A stretch of 64,000 nucleotides of DNA. Source: Stenotrophomonas sp. SAM-B (GTDB lineage: Bacteria > Pseudomonadota > Gammaproteobacteria > Xanthomonadales > Xanthomonadaceae). The translations under genes and the position numbers were made by a program. The notes beneath the pieces were generated by a model. The model saw only the letters and a program-made list of their open reading frames with translations, ran no database searches and was not told the origin of the DNA. Positions within the stretch are counted from its first letter, which is position 1. Each line of letters starts with the position of its first letter. Where the stretch lies: assembly GCF_013387485.1 (NCBI RefSeq), contig NZ_JABBXB010000012.1, positions 1-64,000 on the forward strand, in the 5' to 3' direction. Shown here piece after piece: positions 40,735-50,941 of the stretch.

Positions 40735-43494
40735 ATGCAAGTCCAGAACACGCAGAAAAAGACACCGGTTACCCTGCTCGCATTGTCGATCGGCCTGGCG
40801 CTGAGTGGTACCGCGCTGGCCCAGGATGCGGGCACCACCAACCCCACCGAGCTGGATACCGTCACCGTCACCGGCTACCGCGCCAGTGTCGAGAAGGCGC
40901 TGGACATCAAGCGTGGCGAAGCCGGCGTGGTCGACGCCATCGTCGCCGAGGATATCGGCAAGTTCCCGGATCTGAACCTGGCCGAGTCGCTGCAGCGCAT
41001 CCCCGGCGTGGTCATCACCCGCGAAGCCGGCGAAGGCCGCAACATCTCGGTGCGCGGCCTGGGCCCGGATTTTACCCGCGTGCGCATCAACGGCATGGAA
41101 GCGCTGACCACCGTCGGCGCCGGCGACCAGAGCGGCGGCACCAACCGTGGCCGTGGCTTCGATTTCAACGTGTTCGCCTCGGACCTGTTCTCGCAGCTGA
41201 TGGTGCGCAAGACCGCCTCGGCGGACGTCGAGGAAGGCTCGCTGGGTGCCACGGTCGACCTGCGCACCGCGCGCCCGTTCGACTATGACGGCTTCACCTT
41301 TGCCGCCAGCGGCCAGGCTGGCTACAACGCGATGGCCGAGAAGGCCGACCCGCGCATGGCCGCGCTGATCTCCAACACCTTTGCCGACGGTACCTTCGGT
41401 GCGTTGCTGTCGGTTGCCTACTCCGAGCGCCAGGCGCTGGAAGAAGGCTCCAACACCGGCCGCTGGGCCAACGGCCCGAGCAACGGCAACTTCAACGCCG
41501 CCTCGCCGTTCGCCGCCGCGCGCTCGGCCGACGTCTACCACCCGCGCTTCCCGCGCTATGTGCAGATGGAGCATGAGCAGAAGCGCCTGGGCGTGACCGG
41601 CACCCTGCAGTGGAAGCCGAGCGACGCCACCGAGATCTCGCTGGACGCGCTGTACTCGAAGATCGACGCCACCCGCGACGAGCACTACATCGAGGCGATT
41701 TCCTTCAGCCGTGGCACCAGCACCACGCCGCGCCTGGTCGGCAAGCCGGCGATGATCGTCAAGAACGGCGTGATCGAGAACAACGCACTGGTCTACGGCG
41801 AGTTCGACAATGTCGATATCCGCACCGAAAACCGCCATGACGAGTGGAGCACCGAGTTCAAGCAGCTCAGCCTGAACGGCCAGCACCGCTTCGGTGATGA
41901 TTTCACCTTGTCCGGCAAGGTCGGCATCTCGCGCTCCAAGCACGAGAACCCGGTCCAGACCACGATCATCATGGACAAGTACGACGTCGACAATTACAGC
42001 TACGACTACCGGGGCAACAGCCGGTTCCCGACGCTGAACTACGGCATCGACCCGACCAACCCCGCGGGCTGGGAACTGGCGGAAATCCGCCTGCGTCCGC
42101 AGTACGTGGACAATGACTTCGATACCGGCCAGATCGACTTCAACTGGAACATCAGCCCCGGCTTCCGCCTGAAGGGCGGCGTGCTCGCCAAGGACTACAC
42201 CTTCAAGACCACCGAACTGCGCCGCGCCAGCGAACTGGCCGTGCCCAACTTCGCCGACGGCACCAAGATCGTGCCGGTGGACATGACCGAGCAGGCCGGC
42301 CTGAAAGGCATCAACGGCAGCCCGTCCAACTGGGTGGTGCCGGATCTGAACGCGATCGCCGATCAGTTCGACATCTACAGCAACAGCGGCATCTTCGCCG
42401 TCGCCCCGCGCGCCAACAACGTCCGCAGCGTCGAAGAAAAGGACCGCGGCGCCTACCTGATGGGCGAGTTCTCCACCGAGATCGGCGCGCTGCCGCTGTC
42501 GGGCAACGTGGGCGTGCGTTACGTGCGCACCAAGCAGAGCTCCACCGGCCTGTCCACGCTGGCCACCGGCACGGTCTCCACCACGGAGAACCGCACCTAC
42601 AACGACACCCTGCCCTCGTTCAACCTGGTGGCGGAAGTCACCCCGGACTTCCTGATCCGCCTCGGCGCGGCCAAGGTGATGAGCCGCCCGGGCCTGGGCA
42701 GCCTGACGCCTGGCGCCACGGTGGCCGTGGCCGGTGGTGCACGCACCATCTCCAGCGGCAACCCGGACCTGGAACCGATCCGCGCGACCAACGTCGACCT
42801 CGGCTTCGAGTGGTACTTCGCCGAAGGCGCGATGGCCGGCATTGGCCTCTTCTACAAGGACATCGAGAGCTTCGTGCAGACCACCCGCGAAGTGCGTCCG
42901 TACTCCGACAGCGGCCTGCCCGCCTCGCTGCTGATCGGCACCGGTGCCTCGCCGGCCGATGACTTCACCTACAGCCGACCGGTCAATACCCCCGGTGGCG
43001 AACTGCACGGCGTGGAAGCCAACTACACCCAGCCCTTCACCTTCCTGCCGGGCAAGTGGTCCAATCTCGGTGTGCAGTTGAACTACACCTGGGTGGAATC
43101 GCAGATCCAGTACCTCAATGCTGCCGGCCAGCCGGTGATGAAGACCGACCTGACCGGTCTGTCCAAGTCGTCCTGGAACGCCACCCTGTTCTACGAAGGG
43201 AAGGTCTTCTCCGGCCGCGTCTCGGCGACCAACCGCGATGACTACCTGACCCAGGCACCGGGTACCGAAACCGGCTTCAACATCGATGGCTACCACGGCA
43301 TGACCGGCACCACGGTCCTGGATGCGTCGATCCGCTACACGATCAGCGATCAGCTCGAGCTGAGCCTGGAAGGCATCAACCTGACCAACGAAGCCTCCGA
43401 CGAGTGGGTCTACTCGCCGGCGACGGGTCAGCTGCCGCTGCAATACACCGAAACCGGCCGCCAGTTCCTGCTCGGCGTGCGCTACAAGTTCTGA
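40735..43494 (+). CDS. TonB-dependent receptor, oligosaccharide type (1)
   Basis: A 919-residue outer-membrane transporter of the Xanthomonas/Caulobacter carbohydrate class. The signal region VTLLALSIGLALSGTALAQ is followed by ELDTVTVTGYRAS (TonB box region), then plug motifs EDIGKFPDLNLAESLQRIPGV and ISVRGLGPDFTRVRINGMEAL. The barrel ends with FLLGVRYKF, the usual aromatic C-terminus. Its position between kdgK-eda and pectin enzymes, and the shared upstream motif, suggest uptake of pectin-derived oligouronides. A strong GGGAGAGGG ribosome-binding site precedes it. The substrate is inferred, not shown. Confidence 0.9.
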   Translation: MQVQNTQKKTPVTLLALSIGLALSGTALAQDAGTTNPTELDTVTVTGYRASVEKALDIKRGEAGVVDAIVAEDIGKFPDLNLAESLQRIPGVVITREAGEGRNISVRGLGPDFTRVRINGMEALTTVGAGDQSGGTNRGRGFDFNVFASDLFSQLMVRKTASADVEEGSLGATVDLRTARPFDYDGFTFAASGQAGYNAMAEKADPRMAALISNTFADGTFGALLSVAYSERQALEEGSNTGRWANGPSNGNFNAASPFAAARSADVYHPRFPRYVQMEHEQKRLGVTGTLQWKPSDATEISLDALYSKIDATRDEHYIEAISFSRGTSTTPRLVGKPAMIVKNGVIENNALVYGEFDNVDIRTENRHDEWSTEFKQLSLNGQHRFGDDFTLSGKVGISRSKHENPVQTTIIMDKYDVDNYSYDYRGNSRFPTLNYGIDPTNPAGWELAEIRLRPQYVDNDFDTGQIDFNWNISPGFRLKGGVLAKDYTFKTTELRRASELAVPNFADGTKIVPVDMTEQAGLKGINGSPSNWVVPDLNAIADQFDIYSNSGIFAVAPRANNVRSVEEKDRGAYLMGEFSTEIGALPLSGNVGVRYVRTKQSSTGLSTLATGTVSTTENRTYNDTLPSFNLVAEVTPDFLIRLGAAKVMSRPGLGSLTPGATVAVAGGARTISSGNPDLEPIRATNVDLGFEWYFAEGAMAGIGLFYKDIESFVQTTREVRPYSDSGLPASLLIGTGASPADDFTYSRPVNTPGGELHGVEANYTQPFTFLPGKWSNLGVQLNYTWVESQIQYLNAAGQPVMKTDLTGLSKSSWNATLFYEGKVFSGRVSATNRDDYLTQAPGTETGFNIDGYHGMTGTTVLDASIRYTISDQLELSLEGINLTNEASDEWVYSPATGQLPLQYTETGRQFLLGVRYKF

Positions 43495-43643
43495 TTCAAC
43501 GGCACTACCCACCGGCGGCGTGAGCGATCACGCCGCCGGCTGCGCGCGCGACGCCATCGTTGCCATCCCCGACCCTCGCCAACACATGCACGCGCTGCTG
43601 CGGCGCAAGATGCCGCCGCGTGAAGGGTTTGTTACGTTTCGGA

Positions 43644-43658
43644 TGACCAGCGGTGTCA
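43644..43658. promoter_or_regulatory. Operator-like motif before TonB receptor 2
   Basis: TGACCAGCGGTGTCA is identical over 15 bases to the site at 40663-40677, 101 bp before the receptor start. Conservation in otherwise unlike upstream regions argues for a shared regulator. Confidence 0.6.
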
Positions 43659-43758
43659 CCGCGGCCACGCGCGATGGACGCTCCGGAGGAGGCCGGACGT
43701 CATGACTCATCAACATCACGGTCGCATGGCGGCGAACCCTGGGAGGGGCTTACACACG

Positions 43759-46700
43759 ATGGAACGACAGGACATCCGCAGGAAGACACCGGTTACCTTA
43801 CTCGCGGTTTCGATCGCCTTCGCGCTGCAGGGCGCGGCCGGCATCGCCGCTGCCCAGCAGACACCCGAACAGGCTGCCGCGCTCAACGCGGTGGATCTGG
43901 ACAAGGTCGAAGTCAAAGCGACCTACCGCGAAAGCCTGCAGCAGTCGCTGGATGAAAAGCGCTACAGCGTCGAGCAGGTCGATGCGATCTACGCCGAGGA
44001 CATCGGCAAGTTCCCTGATCTGAACCTGGCCGAGTCGATGCAGCGCATCGCCGGCGTCTCGATCGACCGCGAAGGCGGCGAAGGCCAGCAGATCTCGGTA
44101 CGCGGCCTGGGCTCGGACTTCACCCGCGTGCGCATCAACGGTCTGGAAGCGCTGTCCACGGCAGGCAGCGGCACCACCGGGGTCAACCGCAGCCGCGGCT
44201 TCGACTTCAACACCTTCGCCTCGGAGCTGTTCAGCCGGGTCAAGATCAACAAGACCCAGTCGGCGCAGACCGACGAGGGTTCACTGGGCGCCACGGTCGA
44301 TCTGCGCGGTTCGCGCCCGTTCGATTTCGAGGGCTTCCAGGCTTCGCTCGGTGGCCAGTACGGTTACAACGAGCTGTCCAGGAACAAGGACCCGCGCATC
44401 TCCGGCCTGATCAGCAATACCTGGGCCGATGGCCGGGTAGGCGCGCTGATGTCGGTGGCCTACAGCAAGCGCACCATCTTCGAAGAAGGCTACAACCCGG
44501 TCCGGTGGGAGCACGGCAACTACCGCAACTCCAATCAGAGCACCGCGGCCAACAACGGCACCTACGGCTTCTGCAGCCCGGCCGGCTACGACCCGCAGAC
44601 CCCGCGCAATCCGCTCGCCAATGAAACCGCTGCCGGTGTCGGCAGCGCCGCCAACCAGGCGCGCAGCAACGGCTGGGGCAGCTACGGCATCGATGCGACC
44701 CACTGCGGCCCCGGCCTGGATCGCCCCGCGGCGACCGCCGGGAACATCGCCGCCTATGAGACCGCGACCAACGCGTGGATTCCGCGCTACCCGCGCTACA
44801 TCCGCACCGAACACGAGATCGAGCGCCTGGGCGTCACCGGCGCGCTGCAGTTCAAGGTCAGCGACGACACGCAGTTGAACCTGGACATGCTGTATTCCAA
44901 GCTCGACAAGAACGTCCGCGAAGACTCCATCGGCGCCAACCTGCACCGCACCGCGCAGTACGGCGGCAAGACCCAGATCGTGGTCCGCGAGGCGCAGGCC
45001 GATGAGCAGAACCGCCTCACCTACGGTGTGTTCGACAACGTCGACTTCCGCACCGAATCCACCGCGATCGAAGAGAGCACCGAGTTCAAGCAGTTCAGCC
45101 TGAACCTGGAACACCGCTTCAACGATGCGGTGCGCCTGGATGCGGTGGTCGGCCATTCCGAGTCCAACTACGAGCGGCCGGTCTTCTCGATGGTCAGCTT
45201 CGACAACAGCAACCTGGCTGGCTTCGTGCTGGACATGCGCAACGGCAAGGTGCCGGCGATGTCCTTCCCGTTCGATCTCAATGCGGTCGACAACTGGAAG
45301 TGGCTGGGCTACGGCAGCACCCCGGTCAATGCCAACGGCACCGCGCGCGGCGGCAACATCAGCGAAGTGCGCTTGAACCCGCAGTACGTCGACAACGCCT
45401 TCGACACGGCCAAGGTCGACCTGACCTTCGACATCAATCCCACCTTCACCCTGCGCGGCGGTCTGGCCTACAAGGACTACGACATGAGCACGCAGGAGTA
45501 CCGCAACATCAGCTACGGGCGCCTGTCGCAGGCACTGCCGGGCGGTGTGACCGTGGGGGACCTGAGCGACACGCTGAGCGGCTTCGGCAAGGGCATGGAC
45601 GGCAACCTGCCCAACGCCTGGCTGGTGCCGGACTTCAACCAGATCGCCAAGCTGCTGGACATCTACTGCAACTGCGACACCGGTGCGCTGGGCGGCGACT
45701 ACCGCCTGGCCAGCGTCGGCCATTTCGGTGCGTCCAACAACAACTTCGACGTCAACGAGAAGAGCTACGGCAGCTACCTGCAGCTGGACTTCAACACCGA
45801 CCTGCTGGGCCGCGCGTTCCGCGGCAACCTCGGCGTGCGCTACGTGCAGACCCGCATCACCGCCGATGGCTATGCGCCGTGTACCGCCACCAACGCGAAC
45901 GATCTGTCCTCGGCCTGCGAACCGTTCTTCGGGGTAGCCAGCGCCACCGCCGATCCCGGCGAGCGCCTGCAGGTCGGCACCCGGGTCGGCCACAAGTACG
46001 ACGACTGGCTGCCCTCGTTGAACCTGGCCTGGGACCTGAGCGATACCTTCGTGCTGCGCTTCGGCGCGGCCAAGACCATGGCCCGCCCCACCCTGTCCAA
46101 CCTGTCGCCGAGTGTCAGCGGTGGTCCCACCGCGTACTTCGATGACGACCGCAGCTACTCGATCAACCTGGGCAATCCCAAGCTGGACCCGTTCCGCTCG
46201 ACCAACTACGACCTGAGCGCGGAGTGGTACTTCGACGAAGGCGCGCTGCTGTCGGCGGCGCTGTTCTACAAGGACATCGAGAGCTACGTCCAGCGTACCC
46301 GCCTGCTCACCACCTGGGCAGACATGGGGTACTCGCTGGACCTGCTGCCGACCGGCTTCAGCCCGGACACCGTGTTCAATGTGCAGAGCTACTTCAACAC
46401 CCCGGGCGGCCCGCTCAAGGGCTACGAAGTGTCCTACCAGCAGCCTTTCAGCTTCCTGCCCGGTTTCTGGCGCAACTTCGGCGTGCAGCTCAACTACACG
46501 CACGTCGAGTCCAAGATCAAATACATGTTCAGCTCCGGCACCGGCAGCACGATCGTCACCACGTACACCGAGAACGACCTGCTGAACCTCTCGCCGAACT
46601 CGTACAACGCCACGCTGTACTACGACGACGGCCGCTTCAGCGCCCGTGTCTCCACCAGCTACCGCGATGCGTACATCAGCACCATCCTCTCGCAGGAGAA

Positions 46701-46938
46701 CGTGTGGGACCTGGACGGCAATCCGTTCGCCACCGCCGATGTGCAGGGCAAGTACAGCGTGGAGAACGTGGATTTCAACATGTCCTACAAGGTCAACAAG
46801 AATCTCTCGCTGACCTTCGAGGCGATCAACCTGCTCGACACCGCCGATGAGCGCTATGTCGATTCGGCGCTGTCGCTGCCGGACCGCTACACCCACACCG
46901 GCCGCCAGTACTACCTCGGCCTGCGCTACAAGTTCTGA
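43759..46938 (+). CDS. TonB-dependent receptor, oligosaccharide type (2)
   Basis: A 1059-residue paralogue of the preceding receptor, sharing KKTPVTLLA/RKTPVTLLA signal regions and plug blocks (EDIGKFPDLNLAESMQRIAGV; ISVRGLGSDFTRVRINGLEAL) and ending YLGLRYKF. It is longer through loop insertions, including a cysteine-bearing one (GFCSPAGYD and ATHCGPGLD) near residues 270-315 and DIYCNCDTG in another loop. I place the start at MERQDIRRKTPVT, matching receptor 1 and preceded by GGGAGGGG; an upstream ATG at 43702 would add 19 residues. It probably imports a larger or branched pectic fragment, which is inference. Confidence 0.88.
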   Translation: MERQDIRRKTPVTLLAVSIAFALQGAAGIAAAQQTPEQAAALNAVDLDKVEVKATYRESLQQSLDEKRYSVEQVDAIYAEDIGKFPDLNLAESMQRIAGVSIDREGGEGQQISVRGLGSDFTRVRINGLEALSTAGSGTTGVNRSRGFDFNTFASELFSRVKINKTQSAQTDEGSLGATVDLRGSRPFDFEGFQASLGGQYGYNELSRNKDPRISGLISNTWADGRVGALMSVAYSKRTIFEEGYNPVRWEHGNYRNSNQSTAANNGTYGFCSPAGYDPQTPRNPLANETAAGVGSAANQARSNGWGSYGIDATHCGPGLDRPAATAGNIAAYETATNAWIPRYPRYIRTEHEIERLGVTGALQFKVSDDTQLNLDMLYSKLDKNVREDSIGANLHRTAQYGGKTQIVVREAQADEQNRLTYGVFDNVDFRTESTAIEESTEFKQFSLNLEHRFNDAVRLDAVVGHSESNYERPVFSMVSFDNSNLAGFVLDMRNGKVPAMSFPFDLNAVDNWKWLGYGSTPVNANGTARGGNISEVRLNPQYVDNAFDTAKVDLTFDINPTFTLRGGLAYKDYDMSTQEYRNISYGRLSQALPGGVTVGDLSDTLSGFGKGMDGNLPNAWLVPDFNQIAKLLDIYCNCDTGALGGDYRLASVGHFGASNNNFDVNEKSYGSYLQLDFNTDLLGRAFRGNLGVRYVQTRITADGYAPCTATNANDLSSACEPFFGVASATADPGERLQVGTRVGHKYDDWLPSLNLAWDLSDTFVLRFGAAKTMARPTLSNLSPSVSGGPTAYFDDDRSYSINLGNPKLDPFRSTNYDLSAEWYFDEGALLSAALFYKDIESYVQRTRLLTTWADMGYSLDLLPTGFSPDTVFNVQSYFNTPGGPLKGYEVSYQQPFSFLPGFWRNFGVQLNYTHVESKIKYMFSSGTGSTIVTTYTENDLLNLSPNSYNATLYYDDGRFSARVSTSYRDAYISTILSQENVWDLDGNPFATADVQGKYSVENVDFNMSYKVNKNLSLTFEAINLLDTADERYVDSALSLPDRYTHTGRQYYLGLRYKF

Positions 46939-47089
46939 CCGTGCTGCGTCTTCCGCCACCGCCATCGGGCCCGTCCCCGTCCTTCTCTCCGGGATGGCGG
47001 GCGCGGTGCCGGGGCGGAAGGCCACCGTGAGCGGCTGACCCCCGCTGCTGGTTCCGCTGTACTGTTTCTGCTGTCGAAAGGAAGGTCTC

Positions 47090-50000
47090 ATGCATCGCGT
47101 TGTCGCCGCCTCGATCCGCCCCTCCCGCCTGTCCGCCAGCCTGCTGGCGCTGCTGCTCGCGGGCAGTGGCACCGCCTGGGCGCAGACCGCGCCGCAGCTG
47201 CTGTTCCACGTGTCGGCCGACCAGGGCCTGCAGGCCGACAGCGCCGCGGGCGACCCGGTCCCGAACTTCGTGGACAAGGTGAAACGGGTGCCGAACGGGG
47301 CACATGGCAGCGCCATCGAATGGGCCGACGACGGCGTGCTGTCCTGGAATGCACCGGGCAACATCCAGGCACAACGCGGCACGCTCGGCTTCTTCTGGCG
47401 CGCGCGCTACGCGGTGGGTGAAGCGCCGTTTGTGATCTTCCGGGTCGGCTACGCCGACCACAGCAGCTGGGACATGGCCTGGCTGCGCATCGACTGGAAC
47501 GGCCACGGCTTCGATGCCTTCGTCACCGATGCCAACCTGGCGCGCACGCGCGTGTCGTTCAAACTCGATAAGAACCCCTCGCCGCAGCAGTGGCAGCACA
47601 TCGCCTTCGGCTGGGACGAGAACCACGGCGTGCGCCTCTACGTGGACGGCAGGGAAGTCGCCCGCCAGGAGACCACGGCCGACTACGACGCCGCGCTCGA
47701 CCAGCTCGGCCTGGCCGCGCGCGTGATGGCGCCCTACCAGGTGCAGAGCCGCTACAACTTCCTGCGTGGCAGCGATTTCGATGAGATCCGCGTCTACGAC
47801 CGCCTGCTCGATCCGGCCGGCATGGCCGCACTGGCCCGCAATGCCGCCCCCACCACCGCCGTCGCCGGGCCGGACCCGATGCGCGCCTGGCGCCATCGGC
47901 ACGGCTGGGACGCTGCCCCGCCGCCGGCGTTGACCGCACCGACCACCACGATCCGCAAGGTCGAGTTCGCCGATACCAAGGACCACAAGCAGTGGATGTG
48001 GAAGGCTACCGACGGCATCGCTGAAACGACCTGGCCGGGCGTCTACAACCGCTCGCGCCTGCCGGGGCGCAATGATTACTTCCAGCTGCCGGACTGGAAC
48101 ACCTATGTCGACGGCGGCCAGCAGCTCGACCTGACCCTGCCGGCCGGTGAGACCGTCAACCGCATCGAAGTGCGCGGCGCCGCCTTCGGCGGGCTCAGCC
48201 ACAGCGTGGATGGCCAGCCGGCGCAGACGCTGTTCGAGCGTCCGCAGGGCGTCGTCCGCAGCGTCAACGCGATTCCCGCGCAGGCGGGCGGCGTGCTGCA
48301 CTTCCGCAACACGGCGCAGGAAACCCCGATCCAGGAAATCTGGGCCTACCAGGTCAGCGATGCGGCCGAGCCGGAAGGCACGGTCAAGCAGCGCTACCTG
48401 ATCGACAGCCAGGCCCTGCCGGACTACACCAACATCGCGGCACTGCGCGAGTACATCGACGGTCGCTACCCGGCGGCCGAACGCAGCACGGTGATGGCAC
48501 TGCCCAAGGGCGCCGGCTCACGCAAGCGCACGGCCGACACGCTGCCCGCGCAGCCGCTGCCGATCGTGCACGTGCTGATTCCCTCCGGCGTGAGCGACGC
48601 ACCGGCCGCGCAGCCGCTGATCCGCAGCTGGGCGCACAGCTGGGAGAACATGCACGACGGCCTGGACGGCGTGGCGATCGACCTGCCCGCGCTCGATCTG
48701 CCGGCCACGCAGGATGGCCTGATCCCGCTCAATATCCGCATCAAGGATCCGATCTGGCCGGCGCGCGACATGATCGACGTGTCGGTCTCGGTCAAGCCGG
48801 GCCAGAAGCGCACCCTGTGGCTGGACCTGCGCGACCGCATCCTCACCGCCGACAGCCTGTGGATCTCCATCGCCTCGGCCGCCCCAGGGTTCAACGCCAC
48901 CTCGCTGGACGGTGCCGAGATCCGCATGGTCTACAAGGATCGCGAGGAGGCGAAGAAAGAGCATCTGGCCGATCGCTTCAACCAGGTCCGCGACAACTGG
49001 GGCTTCCTGGTCGAAGAGCACACCACGTCCAAACGCCAGCGCCTGTACGCGCGCGTGTACGCCGATCTCAGCGACCTGCTGCGGGTCGATCCGGACCACG
49101 AACTCGGCCGGCTGTACTGGAACTACATCAGCTACAACAGCCAGGGCAAACCGCCGTTCACCCAGCCCGAGGCCCCCAAGGGCGTGCCGCAGTGGGCGTT
49201 CGCGCAGACCGAAGACCTCAAGTACGTGCGCCGCTTCATCGACTGGTGGATCGACAACCGCCAGATCGCCTATGGCGACTTCGGTGGCGGCATCTCCGAC
49301 GACTCCGACCTGACCCAGCAGTGGCCGGGCCTGGCGCTGATGGGCGTGCAGCCGGACAAGCTCAATGCCTCGCTGACCGCGCTGTCCGATGCGGTCTACC
49401 GCAATGGCATGTTCAGCAACGGCCTGAGCACGATCGAAACCGATGAGCTGCATTCCTACGAGGAGGGCATCAACACCAACAGCGCGATGCTCTACCTCAA
49501 CTGGGGCGATCCGCTCACCGTCGAGCGCCTGATGGAAACGGTGAAGGCCTTCGACGAACGCATCATCCTGCCCAACCCGCAGGGTCACCTGCTGTTCTCC
49601 AGCAACTGGTTCGGCGGCAACAAGGTCTACCGCGAACCGAACTGGCAGTGGCAGAAGCCGTATTCCTTCCCGGTGCTGCACCCGGCGTTCCTGATCGGCC
49701 AGTACAACGCCGATCCGACCGGCCGCAAGCTGGTCACCGGTCTGGCCGATGGCTACCTCGCCCATGCCTACACCGACGACAAGGGCCGCTGGGCGCTGCC
49801 CAACGAGATCCACTGGGCGACCGGCAAGACCCGCGGCGGTGAGCTCAACAACGGCTCGGGCAGCGGCGACATCATGCATACCTTCTGGGCGGCATGGCGC
49901 TGGACCGGCGATGACAAGTACCTCAAGGCATTGGACTACCGCGTCGAGCGCGGTGGCCCGGGGGCGCTGTCCAACCTGGGCGAGAACTATGTCGAGGCCC

Positions 50001-50908
50001 TGGGCCGCGGTGCCGAGTGGAACCCGCGTTTCATCCGTGATGCCGACGGTGGCAGCACTGGCTTCGCCAGCCTGATGGCGTGGCAGGCCACCGGCGACAA
50101 GAAATACCTGGAAGCCCTGCACGCCGACGGCATCCAGGCCAAGGCGCAGCGCGAATACATGAACACCGAGGGTCATTGGTGGTCCGACCGTGTCGAAGCG
50201 CCCAGCGAATTCCTGCAGCGTGCGCGCTTGGGCGGCATCGCGCTGAAACGCAACCAGAGCTGGCCGGGCCACACCGTGAGCTGGCGCTTCGCCCAGCCGG
50301 ACGCGGCCGAGCAGGTCGCGCTGCTGGTGCATGCGCCCTCGCCGGACCGCTTCAAGGTGATCGCCTACAACCTGGGCACGCGTGCGGTGGACGCGGAGAT
50401 GAGCACCTGGAATGTCACCGCCGGGCAGTGGCGGATGACCAGCGGCGTGGACCGCAATGGCGATGACACCATCGACGGCAAGGCCACAACGCGTGACCTC
50501 ACCCTGGAACGCAGCGCCTCGACCACGCTGCGGTTCGCGCCGGGCCAGAGCCAGGTGTTCGAGTTCGCGCTGGTGCAGGCCGGGACACCGGTCGAACAGC
50601 GTGCCGACCTCGGCATCGGGCGCGGCGATGTGCGCGTGGAGGACGGCCAAGTGCAGGTGACGGTGCACAGCCTCGGCCATGTGGCGACCGGCGTGGGCGT
50701 GGCGGTGCTGGAAGATGCCAGGGGCCGTGAGCTGGCCCGGGTCGAGATTCCGGGCCTGGCCGCGCCGAGCGATCTGGTGCCGAAGACCGCCACCGTGCGC
50801 CTGCCGTTGCCGGCCGGCAACCGTAGTGGCTGGCGGGTGCGGGTCATGCAGGCCGACGGCGCCGCCGAGGTGACCCAGCGCAACAACGTGGTGACGCTGG
50901 ACCGGTAG
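47090..50908 (+). CDS. Large secreted LamG plus alpha-toroid protein, putative polysaccharide-degrading enzyme
   Basis: A 1272-residue protein that I cannot place in a named family. It has a signal peptide (LLALLLAGSGTAWA). The N-terminal quarter is a concanavalin-like LamG/laminin-G module (GTLGFFWRARY; WQHIAFGWDENHGVRLYVDGREV; FDEIRVYDRLLDPAGM). A beta-rich segment follows. A central helical part, roughly residues 620-1060, is rich in Trp, His, Asp and Glu clusters (DFGGGISDDSDLTQQWPG; IETDELHSYEEGINTNSAM; NWFGGNKVYREPNWQWQKPY), like (alpha/alpha)-toroid lyases or hydrolases. A C-terminal beta domain closes it. It lies between TonB receptors and esterases in the pectin region, so a lyase or hydrolase on rhamnogalacturonan is the best guess. 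Confidence 0.7.
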   Translation: MHRVVAASIRPSRLSASLLALLLAGSGTAWAQTAPQLLFHVSADQGLQADSAAGDPVPNFVDKVKRVPNGAHGSAIEWADDGVLSWNAPGNIQAQRGTLGFFWRARYAVGEAPFVIFRVGYADHSSWDMAWLRIDWNGHGFDAFVTDANLARTRVSFKLDKNPSPQQWQHIAFGWDENHGVRLYVDGREVARQETTADYDAALDQLGLAARVMAPYQVQSRYNFLRGSDFDEIRVYDRLLDPAGMAALARNAAPTTAVAGPDPMRAWRHRHGWDAAPPPALTAPTTTIRKVEFADTKDHKQWMWKATDGIAETTWPGVYNRSRLPGRNDYFQLPDWNTYVDGGQQLDLTLPAGETVNRIEVRGAAFGGLSHSVDGQPAQTLFERPQGVVRSVNAIPAQAGGVLHFRNTAQETPIQEIWAYQVSDAAEPEGTVKQRYLIDSQALPDYTNIAALREYIDGRYPAAERSTVMALPKGAGSRKRTADTLPAQPLPIVHVLIPSGVSDAPAAQPLIRSWAHSWENMHDGLDGVAIDLPALDLPATQDGLIPLNIRIKDPIWPARDMIDVSVSVKPGQKRTLWLDLRDRILTADSLWISIASAAPGFNATSLDGAEIRMVYKDREEAKKEHLADRFNQVRDNWGFLVEEHTTSKRQRLYARVYADLSDLLRVDPDHELGRLYWNYISYNSQGKPPFTQPEAPKGVPQWAFAQTEDLKYVRRFIDWWIDNRQIAYGDFGGGISDDSDLTQQWPGLALMGVQPDKLNASLTALSDAVYRNGMFSNGLSTIETDELHSYEEGINTNSAMLYLNWGDPLTVERLMETVKAFDERIILPNPQGHLLFSSNWFGGNKVYREPNWQWQKPYSFPVLHPAFLIGQYNADPTGRKLVTGLADGYLAHAYTDDKGRWALPNEIHWATGKTRGGELNNGSGSGDIMHTFWAAWRWTGDDKYLKALDYRVERGGPGALSNLGENYVEALGRGAEWNPRFIRDADGGSTGFASLMAWQATGDKKYLEALHADGIQAKAQREYMNTEGHWWSDRVEAPSEFLQRARLGGIALKRNQSWPGHTVSWRFAQPDAAEQVALLVHAPSPDRFKVIAYNLGTRAVDAEMSTWNVTAGQWRMTSGVDRNGDDTIDGKATTRDLTLERSASTTLRFAPGQSQVFEFALVQAGTPVEQRADLGIGRGDVRVEDGQVQVTVHSLGHVATGVGVAVLEDARGRELARVEIPGLAAPSDLVPKTATVRLPLPAGNRSGWRVRVMQADGAAEVTQRNNVVTLDR

Positions 50909-50922
50909 CGCCCTGCCAGGCA

Positions 50923-50940
50923 CGGCGGCTTCGGCCGCCG
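50923..50940. terminator. UUCG-loop hairpin between convergent genes
   Basis: CGGCGGC-TTCG-GCCGCCG is a very stable tetraloop hairpin. It lies between the convergent 1272-residue-protein gene and the PhzF-like gene and could serve both. No T run is present. Confidence 0.5.
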
Positions 50941-50941
50941 A

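Noticed and set aside
47212..47227. Further parS-like half site (TGTTCCACGTGTCGGC)
   Set aside because: Only the left arm matches; it encodes FHVS of a secreted protein and lies far from the cluster.
44281..47382. Long minus-strand open frame opposite TonB receptor 2
   Set aside because: Antisense shadow with repetitive Val/Gln/His composition; the plus strand encodes an unmistakable TonB receptor.
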